Shown here piece by piece: positions 22,847-34,678 of a stretch of DNA of 64,000 bases. Position numbers and translations under genes: made by a program. The notes beneath the pieces are model-generated. The model was not told the DNA's origin and did no database searches. It saw only the letters and a program-made list of their open reading frames with translations. Source of the stretch: Gigaspora rosea (Eukaryota; Glomeromycota; Glomeromycetes; Diversisporales; Gigasporaceae); assembly GCA_003550325.1 (NCBI GenBank), contig QKWP01000139.1:63962-127961 (forward strand), written 5' to 3'. How positions within the stretch are numbered: position 1 is the first letter of the stretch; every line of letters starts with the position of its first letter.

Positions 22847-23187
22847 TTTATATAAATTTCTTTTATTTTGAACAAAAAGGTTTCATGCTATTTTTGTATA
22901 TTAGATTGTTAAAATATGGTTTAAACCGGCTTAAGGTATACTCAAGCGCCTTAGTAAATCGGTCGAATGGGTCGGGAATAAATTTTAACTACCGTTAGTA
23001 AAAAAAAAAAATAGTTTACCGAATCGATTGTATTTGTCATTCTAATGAATAAAATAAATGTTTATCATTCTAATTAACAACAAATAATGGTCCGATGTCC
23101 TTTTTTTATAGAGTTATGCTTATTGGCTGAAAATTTCATTGACCTGAAAAAGTCCAATTGCTCAAGTACTTCAATCTTTTTATCGTC

Positions 23188-23329
23188 ACATTAGGACCCG
23201 AGCAATCTATATGAGGTTACATAAATTTTTTGTAGCACTTTAATATTGGTATATATAATCTATATTTCAAATATTAGATAAGAATTTTAGGTTCTTTATC
23301 TTTTTTTTAAATATACTGTAAGTATATTC

Positions 23330-23400
<71 letters not shown>

Positions 23401-23706
23401 AAAAAAAAAAAAAAAAAAAAAAATTGAAACAACAATTCAAAAAAAAAAACAAAAAAAGCCAATCCTTTATATTTTTTATTAGCACATTTCAAATATAGAA
23501 TTTTAATACTTATTTTATTAGCATAATCTCAAATATAATTTATTTAGTGATTAGCTGCTTTCAAATATAACTTTTTTTACCCAATATCTATTTTTCAAAT
23601 ATATTCTTTTTTAAAAAAGGTTATATATTAGATATTTTTCAAATATGATATCATATAGATTGTTCATGGTCCTGTTACATTATAATTATGGATCTTCACT
23701 AGCATT
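23188..23706. mobile_element. 519-bp insertion in A1 with inverted ends and a 91-bp poly-A core
   Basis: This segment is absent at the matching site in A2 (junction near 48345). Its left end CATTAGGACCCGAGCAATCT is matched near the right end by the inverted AGATTGTTCATGGTCCTGTTAC (about 23657-23679). A run of 89 A and two T occupies 23333-23423, and TTTCAAATAT recurs at least six times. It is probably a small foldback element. The right boundary is set by the alignment, not by a clear TSD. Confidence 0.55.
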
Positions 23707-24426
23707 GACAAATTATTATTAACTTATTACTTATGCTAAATTCTTTGCTGCAAATAAAAAAAATCACATTTTTGGTTTTGTTAATTTGCATTAAATTCTA
23801 AAAAAGAATCAGCATTTTGAATTGTTGTAGAGTCTACTATATTATTTGTTGATCTATTATTTCAATAATTATCAAGTTAATCATTAAGTGGTAACAATAA
23901 TAAAGGCATTTGTTCAAATATTAATTGAAGTTAATATTTAATTTATTGTAATATTTGATCATAAATAAATTAATCTTACATTAAGAAAGATACCGGTATG
24001 TAGAATAGTTGGATTAGTGTTGGATTATATTATTTACCTTACTGAGTTTTATTAAAAGTCATAGTAAATATTTCTATAATTGATGGGCACTACTACAATC
24101 ACTAGCTAATCATATAAAGAGTGATACTTGAGACTATCTTAAGCTATAAAAACCAAAAAAATCAAAATTTAAAATAATAAAACCAACTAAACTTACTAAA
24201 ATTGATTATTTTTGTAATAGTATCAAAATCTTATAAAATTAGCAAAATTCAAAAGTGTTATATGATAATATAAGAAATTGAAAAGGTTTTAATATAACAT
24301 TGCAAATGTAGTTTCTTACTAGACTTTTACTAAATAATCATGGATAACCATATTAGGCTATAAATATTTTCATGTTTTGTTAAAAATTTTTGTAAATTTT
24401 GTTAATTAGTACTAGGTATTTTACAA

Positions 24427-24670
24427 AATTTTTTTTTTTTTTAAATATTAAAGGTGAGACCTTGCTTTCATCTTTATTAAATTTAATAGAAACTTTTTAC
24501 AATACTGAAAGAAATTTTATTTTTTTAAATCTAATGCTAAGAATAAAAACTCAGACATATATATAGGTAAACCTAAATACTTATCTGTGGCCTAAACCTA
24601 CCAGAGTGGCCAAGGCTCACCTAGATTTGGGTATATGTAAGAATATCAGATGGTGGTGTAGAAAATTTAA
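24427..24670 (-). mobile_element. 5'-truncated SINE-like element, relative of 11392-12694
   Basis: Read on the minus strand it has CTCTGGTAGGTTTAGGCCACAG, then AAAGCAAGGTCTCACC and a poly-A tail, in the order and spacing of the 12550-12694 end (CTCTGGTAGGTTTAGGTCAT, GGCAAGACCTCACC, poly-A). The homology fades before the tRNA-like head, as in 5'-truncated non-LTR insertions. Confidence 0.65.
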
Positions 24671-26860
24671 TCCATTTGTATAACCAAGTTTCAATTTTGT
24701 GTGAAAATATGATTACTATTATCTTGCAAATTATTTGAAGAATTTGGTACAAGAAATATATTAGAAGAAGAAGGTAAAGGTTGGGAGTGTAGCTCTTGAT
24801 TTTGGGATCTAGAAATGCAGCATAGCATCCAAATGTTAGTAATGCTACTATAATATATTAACTATATAATTCAAAATAAATATTGAATATAGATGTGAAT
24901 AATCTAAAATAATGTACATATTTACACAAAATTATAAACAAGTGTATTCTATATATAGAATTTAAAATGTATATTGTATATATAGATTATAACTGTTTAC
25001 TTTGTACTAAATATATATTTAAATATGTAGAATAATATATTGAATATATAAAGAGATATTCAATCAATACATAAAAATTTATATAGAGCTATATAAAATA
25101 AAATGTAAAAAGCATTATACTATATTTATGTTAGCATGTATAAATTAATGTTGTTTCAAATTTTGTAAAAGTTGAAGGTGCCAATCTGTGTGGTTTAGTT
25201 TACATATAAATTGTATATATTATACATAAGAAAATTATAATAAAAATAGTAGAAAAACTCTGTAATTTAGCACTACAAAAAAAAAAGTATATATGATTTG
25301 TAACTTGTCTAGAGTTCCAACTTTTAAACTATTATTGAGTCCTTTATTTATTATAATTGCATTGTTTATCATATTTTTTGTCCCAGTAGCTTTATGGAAC
25401 CTATATTCTTAGTAAGGATGTTCCACAATTGTTAAATACGCTTATGCAATTTAATGTAAATTGTGATCACATGATATCATAAACTAAATTTGATCAGAAT
25501 ACTATATTTAAACCCATATTCACTTTATAATAAATAAAATAAATAGTATATTATCAAAGAGTATAAAACAATAATAAATAAAAGACTGCTACATAGTATA
25601 TCATATTCAGACCAAATTGTATTATAGCTTATTTTATATTAGCCAATTTGTTTCACCTCCAAAATTAACCAATCACAATTGAGAATTATCAAAGGAATTT
25701 ATATAAAAATTTGCTTCTGGTTTATTCTTAAAGTTGACAACTATTATAAACCTATTGTTTCTTTTCAAAAACACCTAAATATTTTAACAAACAGTAAAAG
25801 TACTTCTTTCTATAGCTTAGCATAGCTTTTTATTAAATTTTATTAGTTTTTTACTTGTATAAATGTTAAAAAAGCTCTTTTATTATTGTAACAAGTGCTT
25901 TATTTGTTAGTTTTTAATATCACTTAGAAGAATTTTATGTAGCAGTTTATTGAAAAAGGCCCAATAAATCAAAATTAGCTAATATGCAAGCTATGTAGAA
26001 TAAAAAAGGATTTTTGCTAGATTTAGTATTAGGCTTCACAAAGTTAATTTCTTGGTTTTCATAACATAAAATAAAAATTTTGACCCAGCCACCTGGGTTT
26101 TTATTTTTTTAAAAAAAATTTTAGCAATAAAATTTTAAAAAAGTAATACAAAAGGCTTTTAACTAAGCTAATCTCCTTCATATAACTAAGCAAATAGATT
26201 CTTTGGATCTTTATAGTTTTATTGTGGCAAGATATTAAACTTGGCTAAGACCTAGAGATATGACCTTTGGAATTTAGGCAATAATCTAAAAACTAGTGTA
26301 ATAAGTTGCATATTCATGCAGCCCATCTTTTTTGTTTTTTTAAATATTATTATCATAAAAATTCTATTACAGATTTATAATCTATTGTAGCATACACATA
26401 TGAATTTAAATTTGAATACCAATGTACTGTATATAGTTAAGGTTAAGATTGCATTAGAATTTAAAACAAAAAATTCTGTAATAAAACTTTTTCAATAGAA
26501 ATGAGAGAAATATATTTTTAGGTCCATAGGTTTTTAAATAAGCCATATTAAGTCACATTTTTACATTTTTGACCACAACAATGATCATTGCAGTCTCTAC
26601 CCAGAACATTTTGAGTTCAATTAATTCTGCTAATAAAGATGTAAAAACATAGCTTAGCATGGTTTTTTAAAACTTTTAACTGGATCTAAAAATAGATTTT
26701 TCTCTTTTCTATTAAACAGCTATATTTGATGATTGAGTTAGTATTAGTATATAAAAATTTTGCTACAAATTATTCGTTATTTTGGTAGCACAATCAGTTT
26801 GGAAATCTGTTTTGAAATTTATGTTCTCATGAGAACATGTTTATTGAATTTAATGTTCTC
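24671..26860. other. A+T-rich non-coding stretch
   Basis: No gene and no element termini were recognised. Confidence 0.5.
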
Positions 26861-26894
26861 AAAAAATTTTTTTATGTTCTTAACTAGAAAAAAA

Positions 26895-27060
26895 TTTTTT
26901 TTCTTTTACTCTCTCTTTTTCTTTCTCTCTTTCTTTCTCTTTCTCTCTTATCTCTCTTTCTTTTTCTCTCTCTTTTTCTTTTTCTCTCTTTCTCACTCTT
27001 TTTCACTCTTTCTTACTCTTATTTTCTTTCTTTTATTCTCTTTTTCACACTTATACTTTT
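26895..27060. repeat. Polypyrimidine (CTTT/CTCT)n tract
   Basis: The plus strand is nearly pure C and T, with TTTCTCTC-type units. The 124-codon frame at 26760-27134 is an artefact of this tract (poly-Ser/Phe/Leu). Confidence 0.9.
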
Positions 27061-27934
27061 ATACTTTTAGTTATTTTTTAATTTTATTTTTAATTAATAT
27101 ATTTAAAAATTATTATTTTAATTTTTATTTTTAATTAATATATTTAAAAATTATTAATAAAAAATTTAATTTATTTAACAAACTATATAAACAAAGCTAA
27201 GTTATTTATAACTAGGCTAATGCGTAGCATTTTATGTCTGGAGCTCATCATATAATGTTCATCATATTACACAAACGCGTTAATATGCATATGTTGGTAA
27301 CATTAAAAGCACAAATATAGACACGCGTAAGGACAGACAAAAAATTTCCAAATTCCATTTCTGATAAGATTTACATCATATATGTGCAAGTATATCAAAA
27401 AAGTAAAATTTGTCAAGATTTTTACAATTGAAGCACATCAGGAAGGTAATTTTTGTATCACTTCGCATAGAAACTTAGGGTCTGCCGCTACGCTCCGGCC
27501 AATAATAAAATTATAACTTTATATATTTTTTTTAAAAAAAAATTAATATTTGAGGTTTTTTATATATTGTTGGAGATGCTATTGGCTTGGCTCAGCTTAT
27601 ATATTAAGTTTTTAAATAAGCTATTAACATCTTTCAAACATTTAAATAAATAAGTAATATAATATACTGTACTATTCTTTTTTACTATAGTAAATTTATA
27701 GATTCAAAAATTTCTCACTATAAAATTTTATGATATATCTCTAAAGTTTAAAATCATAATAACTAAAGATTTATTAAGTAATTTTCTTATAAAAATTATC
27801 ATCATAGTGAGTTTAGCTTTCTAAAATTTATGATATTATATATATATATAATAAGGACTATATTGCACCAAACTAGAAATGGATAAACCAATAAACTTTA
27901 TTATCTAAAATTTTTTATAATTCAAAAACAACTA
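27061..27934. other. Non-coding stretch
   Basis: A short, less A+T-rich patch (about 27200-27510, with ACGCG and GCCGCTACGCTCCGGCC) stands out, but I recognise no element in it. No gene is seen. Confidence 0.45.
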
Positions 27935-28184
27935 CTGTAAAACTGCCATATAAAAGACTGGATCTCTTATACCCACCAATATTAAAACCTAATCTTAGAT
28001 CCCGGGTCTAGTATATAGTGGATAGTTTTTACTATTAGAAGGAAAAATTTAAAAAGCATACATATTTTTCATTCATAGTGTGCAGCTAAGATATTTTTTT
28101 TTATTGTAGATTTTGAGTTTCATGCCCAGGTCTAGTATATAGGGGTCTGATATCTGGGAGGGTCTTGTATACAGCAGTTTACAA
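27935..28184. mobile_element. TA-flanked MITE, 250 bp
   Basis: The left end CTGTAAAACTGCCATATAAA is inverted at the right (GTATACAGCAGTTTACAA). TA lies at 27933-27934 and 28185-28186. The subterminal GGTCTAGTATATA is repeated in both halves. Confidence 0.6.
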
Positions 28185-29640
28185 TAAATTGCTCTCTATT
28201 TCAACTAACTAACTAGCAATTAAATATTTATGAGCTTAATTATTTTAAACTGCTATATTAATAAAAATGATTTTTATTATTTTATATATTTACATAAAAA
28301 AATTATATTTCAAACTTATATTCTCAAAAAAAATTTAATAGAGAACAATTTAAATTTTGTAAATTTTCTCAGATTGAAAATAATGTTCTCATGAGAACAT
28401 GAGAACATAAGATACCACAATATGTTAAAGTTCATTTGTTGCAAATAGTTTCTACTATGAATTGTTTTGGTAATAAATTCTGTTACAGAACTTACATGTT
28501 ACATATTCTGTTACTATATTATATAGTTAAGATTTGGCTAGTCTGTATTAAAATTTTCCAAGCATGTGTAGTACAGTGCAGGCTCAGTATGATCAGCCTA
28601 TGTAAACTCAAAAAAAAATTTATTAGTTGTCACTTCATATTGGCAGTTGAGGCCTAAAATATAAACTAAGTCAATGTTACAAAACCTACTTAGTCTGCTT
28701 AGTCAATTAATGTTAAAATAACACACATTTTGATATTTTGAGCCATTCTGTTGCCTAACTTTTAAAAATATTGCACATTTTGTACATTTTGAGTTATTCC
28801 ATGCTAATAGTGAGTAGCATATATGATGTGCATAATGCACATGCTGTACATGACTTGCACATGTTAACGTATATTAAATCATAACAATAAAAGTAAGCAT
28901 GATTTGATCTAATTGTGCATGATGAGCCTGGTGCACGATCAATCAAAGGCACAAATATATTATAATAAAATATTAAAGTGCACAATTAATGTTAATTGGC
29001 CATTAACTCTAAATTAGATTTATAACGTTAAGATAGTAATTGTTATAAATTTTTATACTTTCTCATACCAGATTTACAGCAGTAATTGCTGCATACTTCT
29101 ATTGGCTAATTTTTTTAAAAAGATTGAAATTTAAATTCTTGATTTTTAGACCTGGTCGGGTTATAAAATCCAAGAAATTAATTTTGTATGGCTTTAGTAA
29201 AAAAATTTTTCAGCTTAATATTATCTTAAACTAGTAATTTAAACAGGGTGGTCTATAATTGGATAACCAACCTGAACTGAAAGAAATATGGTTAAACAAT
29301 TAAATAAAATTCTTAATCAGATAATTCGGCATGATCGGTTGATAGGTGGTTAACCGATTACAAAAATGCTTGTATTGTACAAAAAACAGTTTTTTCCATA
29401 TTTGTAGATCTAGCACTCTAGTAAGAAGTTAACTTTGATTTTTTTAATGCTTTTCATTTAAGATCTAGGCTTTTTTAACTTTACTTTAATATTTGAGTTG
29501 TCTAGTCTAATGTCTATTTTATATTTTATTTTACAAGTACAGAAAAATTTGTAAGCACAATTATAGTATATAAATTATTGAACCTTTGGTAGTGAATTGC
29601 CAAAATAGGTATTATCTAGGTAACCATGGATGGGTAACTT
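28185..29640. other. Non-coding stretch
   Basis: The palindrome TGTTCTCATGAGAACA at about 28383 also occurs at about 26821. Short frames (28436, 28794 minus) have no domain and I do not support them. Confidence 0.45.
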
Positions 29641-29941
29641 GGGTTCGTATTATTTCACCAACAATCACTTCACCAACAAATACTCACTGACAAGTTCATT
29701 TTACTAACAGTTTGTTTCACCAAAGTTCATTTTACTAACAAGTTATTTTTCAAAAAGCACACTAACATTAGCTTTAATTCTATCTACTTCTATCCTGACC
29801 CTAATGACAATGACTAGAATTACTTTGTTAGTGAAATAAGCTTCAGTGAAATAAACTATTAGTAAAATAAACTTGTCAGTGAATAATTGTCAATAAAATA
29901 TTATATCAATAAAGTGATTGTTGATTAATTGATTGCCACCT
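29641..29941. mobile_element. Foldback element, CpG-depleted copy
   Basis: It starts GGGTTCGTATTATTTCACC and ends TTGATTGCCACC, with about 100-bp inverted arms built of short TTCACCAACA-type units. It aligns along its whole length with 60746-61031. Where that copy has CG, this one mostly has CA or TG. There is no coding capacity. Confidence 0.8.
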
Positions 29942-30147
29942 GGATGACTAGCAACAAATTAGATAAAAACCGTTGGAGTTGACCCACTCCTTTTTGATTA
30001 AACCCTGATCCCATTGTTGATTTCCTTATTGATCGAACAATCAAATACTATAATTTGTATTGTTGTTTTAAACTGTAATTGTAAACACAATTCAAATTCC
30101 AATTACTATCATTATTAAATGACTTAATGATCAATTCTAATTTTTAC

Positions 30148-30285
30148 AGCATGACCCGAATGATCTAATAGGTGACCTGTCAGGTTATCTGTCAGGTAAC
30201 CCATTAGATAACCTGAGTAGTACCTTTTTTTACTAACCCGTTTCACCCAGGTAGCACATTGCCTACCCATTAGGTGACCTATATA
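30148..30285 (-). mobile_element. Decayed relative of the 36103-36782 hAT-like element
   Basis: GGTGACCTGTCAGG, TCTGTCAGGTAACCC, a TACCTTTTTTTACTAACC stretch and CACCCAGGTAGCACATTG align in order with the reverse complement of 36120-36250 (ACCTGTCGGG, CCTGTCGGGTGACCC, CACCCAGGTGGCACATTG). CG in that copy is CA here. Confidence 0.6.
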
Positions 30286-32149
30286 AAAATTTTTTAGATG
30301 GATTAATTTAATATGTATATGTGCTTAATGAATATTAATTTTCTTTTCTATACTATTTGTATATATATTGGATATACACTGTATACTGTATGAGCATAAA
30401 ATACACCTGAATAATATGTGATATAATTTGTGCATTTTTTCACGTAACTATGTCTTTAAAAAAATTGACTTAGCTAAAAACTAAAATTTAAGTTGACTTA
30501 GTCAAGTCAAATGTTCAATATTGACTTGGTTCACTAATCAGTAAACTAATTACTTAAATATTGAATATTATAAAAATTATTATCCAGTTGGCCCAGTTGA
30601 CCTAAATGATCTGAACAACTCAGGTTAACTAATAATTCAATTAGAAATTCTAACTCAGTTGATCCAAGTAATTTGGATAATGCGGGTCAACAAAGTTAAC
30701 CAAAACAGTTCCAGTTAACCTAATTGGAACCAGATGAGACAGTTTTGGGTAACTGATTAATGATTTTATTCTTAGATCAAATTACTATCTTAAACTAGTT
30801 CTGCCTTTTATAATATACACTAATTTTAATGCACTTAATAGATATACCGTAAGTATATAAGAGTTTATATCTTATTAAATAATAAACAATTATGTAAAAA
30901 TAAGCTAAATATCAATAATTTTAACCTTTATTATTATTTGTACAAGTTTAATATTTTAAAATTTATAATTATTATAGTTCAAATAATTTATAAATAAAAT
31001 ATTATTTATTATCTAAAGATAGCTATATACTAATTTGATTATAATCAATTTCATTTATATAATTGCATTAGTTTGCTGATAGAATAGTAATTTGAATAGT
31101 AAGTTTGTCAAGTTTTTTAATTTTTGTTAAGACATCCTTAATATTAAGGCTTTTCTTTATTAAACTGCTATTTGATTTCAATATAAATCTTTAAACTTTA
31201 ATTAACAAAGTTATCAAGTGATTTGAGTAAAGAAATTAACTTTTTGGCTCAAAAAAGTTTATACCAAATTCTTTTAGCAAAACTACTCAATATTTTCATT
31301 AATTGGATTGTTAGAAAAATGTTTTTTATTTTATATATAAAAAATATTATATAGGTATACATTATTGGGCAAAAATAATCAAATAATAGTAATTTGGCAA
31401 ATAAGCACATGCTGCAAATCAGCATGTGTAGCCAATCATTTGTCAAATTACTGTATTTGACAATTTGCCAATAATTGTGTTATACAATTTATAATTATAT
31501 TTAGTAGGAAGTTGCTTACTAAATTTTAATTTGAATAAATATTATTATGTCCGTAATATATGAAAAACTAATATAAAAGAAATTTTTTCATAATTATTAA
31601 TTATATGTATTTGTTAGATAATATTAATATCTTAACAATTTTTAACTAAAAAATCCTTGGCAAGAACTGCTATATCTTTATTAAATATATAGAAAAAATT
31701 ATTAAAGTATTCATATATCTTTTGTATAGTGCTTTAAATTCTTATAAGACTGAATTCATTGATAAAGTAATCTTCTTAATTAGTATTTCACATATTGCCT
31801 TATTAGAATTTATATATATATATAAACAGAAGTTTGCATTGTTTCATAAATAAATTAGTAAAGCTTTTTGTCTATTGCTTCTGAAATATTAACTTTAGAC
31901 TATTAAAAATTACAATATACAATATATTTAGATTATATAACAATAATATAAATATTATAATTAAATATATAATATTTAATTATTAAACAAGCTTTATTAT
32001 ATAATTAGCATCTGGTACAAACCCCAATGACAAATGGACCTGGGCTATACCAGTAATACAAGATGGATTGGCAGACAAAACAGGGATCAGAGGTTTAAAT
32101 AGACAATTTCTATAGTTGGATTGCAGATATAACAGCTAGTATAGAAGCT
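30286..32149. other. A+T-rich non-coding stretch
   Basis: GTTAACC/GGTTAAC and TTGACC motifs at about 30580-30760 may be a further eroded copy of the GTGACCC-rich element. A (TA)n run lies at about 31812. No gene is seen. Confidence 0.45.
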
Positions 32150-32308
32150 TAGGGTGAACTACTTAAATTAAACACCAAAAGTGTACATATAGCTAGTTGT
32201 ATTCTTGTTATTGTAACAAATGCCAGTAATCTCCATGTAGATTACTGATAGCTCTAAATATCTTGAATAAAAAATTTCCAAACAGACACTTTGAATATAA
32301 AAAAAACA
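32150..32308 (+). repeat. Short dispersed repeat B, copy 2
   Basis: It is homologous to 12712-12875 and ends in the same TTTGAATATAAAAAAAAC tail. It directly precedes block A2. Confidence 0.6.
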
Positions 32309-32734
32309 AGATTTATTATTATAAGTTGAAGTAGTTAGTTAGCCTTTGTATTTGAGCAATTATATCTGGCCATGTATACATCCAATTAATTAATAATTTC
32401 TTATCTAAAAAACTTAATTTTAAAAATCAACAATATTAGATTCCTAAGTAGTTGCATTGTAAGATATTGTTAATAATAATTTGTATTGTGTATTTGGTTC
32501 TGAAAATTTTTTTTAAATTGATTATATGATAGTAATTTTGTAAACTTATATTAGAATCCTAGTTAGTATATTGTGAAAACTTCTAATAAATATGTGTATA
32601 TTGGAATTGTGTATTTGATTTTAAATCTGTTCCTAATAGAATATTGTTGAAATAAAAAAGTTTTCTGATTTGAATCATTTATTAAATCATAACTAATTAA
32701 TGATTGTAAATCTAATACTTTATCTAATGACATA

Positions 32735-33859
32735 CTGTATTTGCACATAATAACAGGCTGGAGTGTTAATTCAGATTTTGATTTTTTAAAAAATTAAGCT
32801 TATTTGCTCAAAATAGTGTCCATATGCATTCCAAAATAACACACACCCACCTTATATAACATAGTGCTCAAAGTGAGTTCATATCATTTTACCAACAATT
32901 ACTTCAAATACAAAAAAGCTTATTTCGTAAACAGTTTATTTTATTAACATCTTATTTTATAAGTTTTTTTTTTATAATTGCTTTAACCTTAACTTTAATT
33001 TTAACCCAACTCTAATGATATTGATTAGAATTACATGTCAGTGAAATGGCTGTCAGAAATATATTGTCTACTATAACTATTAAGGTGGGAGAGCGTATAT
33101 ATTTAGCCAATTTAACTCTAATAGTTACTAGAAAATAAGTTTATAATTTACTCAAATAGAGGTTTCTTCAATACTACACTAGCTTACTTCCTTTATTTTT
33201 CTTAAGTAAAATCAGGGAAAACTTTCTAAAATTTTATTCTATTATATGTCTTTATTGATATTGAATTCATTCATTTATATGCATTTGAATTTAATAGGTG
33301 ACATATTAATGGCACTTTAACATGCTATATAATGGTACAACCAAGCCCAGCATGTTGACGTGCTATTAAGAATGTTTATAATCTGTGCTCCTTAATACAT
33401 ATACATTCTAACATGTTAACGTGTTATGAAGATTTTACAAAAAGGGACAATTATATGTCAATTATCAAGTTTACTTGGACTTTGACTAACATTTAATGAA
33501 TTATAAAAAAAAATAGAAATGAAAGCTATCTATACTAAATAAAAAGAAGATCTATCTACAAATCGGGGTAAAATAATCTGGAAATTCAAATCTAATGTTG
33601 CAATTTTGAATTGTGATGCTACAAAATGAACTTATCTGTAAATGAACTTATCTGTAAATTAATTGTTTGTAAAATAAGCTTGTTAGTGAAGTAAGTTCAA
33701 TGTCTTTAAAGTATTTGTTAGTGATCAAACCAATTTCTAATACTGGTACAGGATTTCAAAAAAAATAATATTTTAACTCAAAATAAAGTGCATGTGCATT
33801 TTAAAATAATGTGCAAGGGACCAAATAATGTGCAGGGGAATTATTACACACAAATACAG
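32735..33859. mobile_element. Tc1/mariner-like element, 1125 bp, with empty site in A1
   Basis: CTGTATTTGCACATAATAA at the left is inverted at the right (TTATTACACACAAATACAG). TA abuts both ends (32733-32734 and 33860-33861). In A1 the same flanks meet at a single TA (19625-19626). That is an empty site and proves insertion after the duplication. The interior holds a degenerate foldback-like stretch (about 32876-33080, related to 29641-29941) and repeat C. No transposase is seen. Confidence 0.85.
33290..33555 (+). repeat. Dispersed repeat C, copy 1
   Basis: It aligns with the reverse complement of 56475-56745 over about 260 bp: ACATGCTAT, GACGTGCTAT-AAGAATGTT, GAAGATTTTACAAAAAGG, ATAGAAATGAAAG-TATCTA. 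Confidence 0.7.
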
Positions 33860-34323
33860 TAGTAGTTGCTCATGACAAGCTTCAATGCTAATATTCTAGT
33901 GCATTAAAATTCTGGTAGCTTCAAATTGATATTCAATACTTGGATTGTTAAATAAAGGTAAAGCAAGTAATTTATTAGTATTTCATTTTGTGATATAGTA
34001 TTATCCAAATTATATAGTACTAGATCAACATTGCTTGATAATCTTGAATCATTTATATGTCTTGTTAATATGTAACTATTAGTCAAGCTTTGGTATTGTT
34101 AATATAGCCAAGCTATATTATTAGCTAGTATATTATTGTCTGAATTAATTTGCTCAAATAAAATACAAGTAGAAAAAAGAAATATAAAATATTTAATTTA
34201 AACAAATTGAGAGTTACAATCAAAATACTACTATACTGCTTCAGAAGATTCTATAAAGTGCAAAAAATTTTTTTTTTAAAAATTAAAAATTTTACATAAT
34301 AAAGTGTAAAATTTATATAAATA

Positions 34324-34678
34324 GCATGTCATATAACGTAAAATTTTATTCTGAGCAACTTTTTCTAAGTCATAAAGATAGATTGTCTTAGTAAAAAAAA
34401 CGTTTTATAAGAAAAATCAAAAATTTCCAAAGTTAGCACATATAAAACTTTTTTTTACTAAAACAATCTACCTTTTTAACTAAGAAAAAGTTGTTTAGCA
34501 TAAAATTTTACATATAATTCTCAAACGTAAAGATAGATTTATATTAGTAAAAAAAAAAGTTTTATATGTGCTAACGTTCGAAATTTTTGATTTTTCTTAT
34601 AAAACTTTTTTTTTACTAAGATAATCTATCTTTATGACTTAGAAAAAGCTGTTCAGAATAAAATTTTACATTATATGC
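34324..34678. mobile_element. Foldback element with about 130-bp inverted arms
   Basis: The left arm (about 34324-34458: TGTCATATAACGTAAAATTT, TCTAAGTCATAAAGATAGAT, TTTTATAAGAAAAATC, GTTAGCACATATAAAAC) is inverted in the right arm (about 34547-34678) with few mismatches. The motif AGAAAAAGTTGTTTAGCA occurs a third time in the loop. Related motifs occur in the 54463-54765 element. Confidence 0.75.

Larger units (their letters stand above)
18880..24200 (+). repeat. Segmental duplication, block A1
   Basis: It is collinear with block A2: 18880-19835 matches 32309-32734 plus 33862-34085, 19944-20045 matches 34811-34915, and 20050-24200 matches 45175-48805. A1 lacks the 1.1-kb, about 0.6-kb and about 10-kb insertions found in A2 but carries its own 519-bp insertion (23188-23706). 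It contains the intact F-box/LRR gene. Confidence 0.85.

Noticed and set aside
26760-27134. 124-codon ORF
   Set aside because: It is driven by the C/T-rich simple sequence and has no protein-like composition.
32563-32748. 61-codon minus-strand ORF (also 33904-34086)
   Set aside because: The matching sequence in A1 does not keep the frame, so there is no sign of coding constraint.
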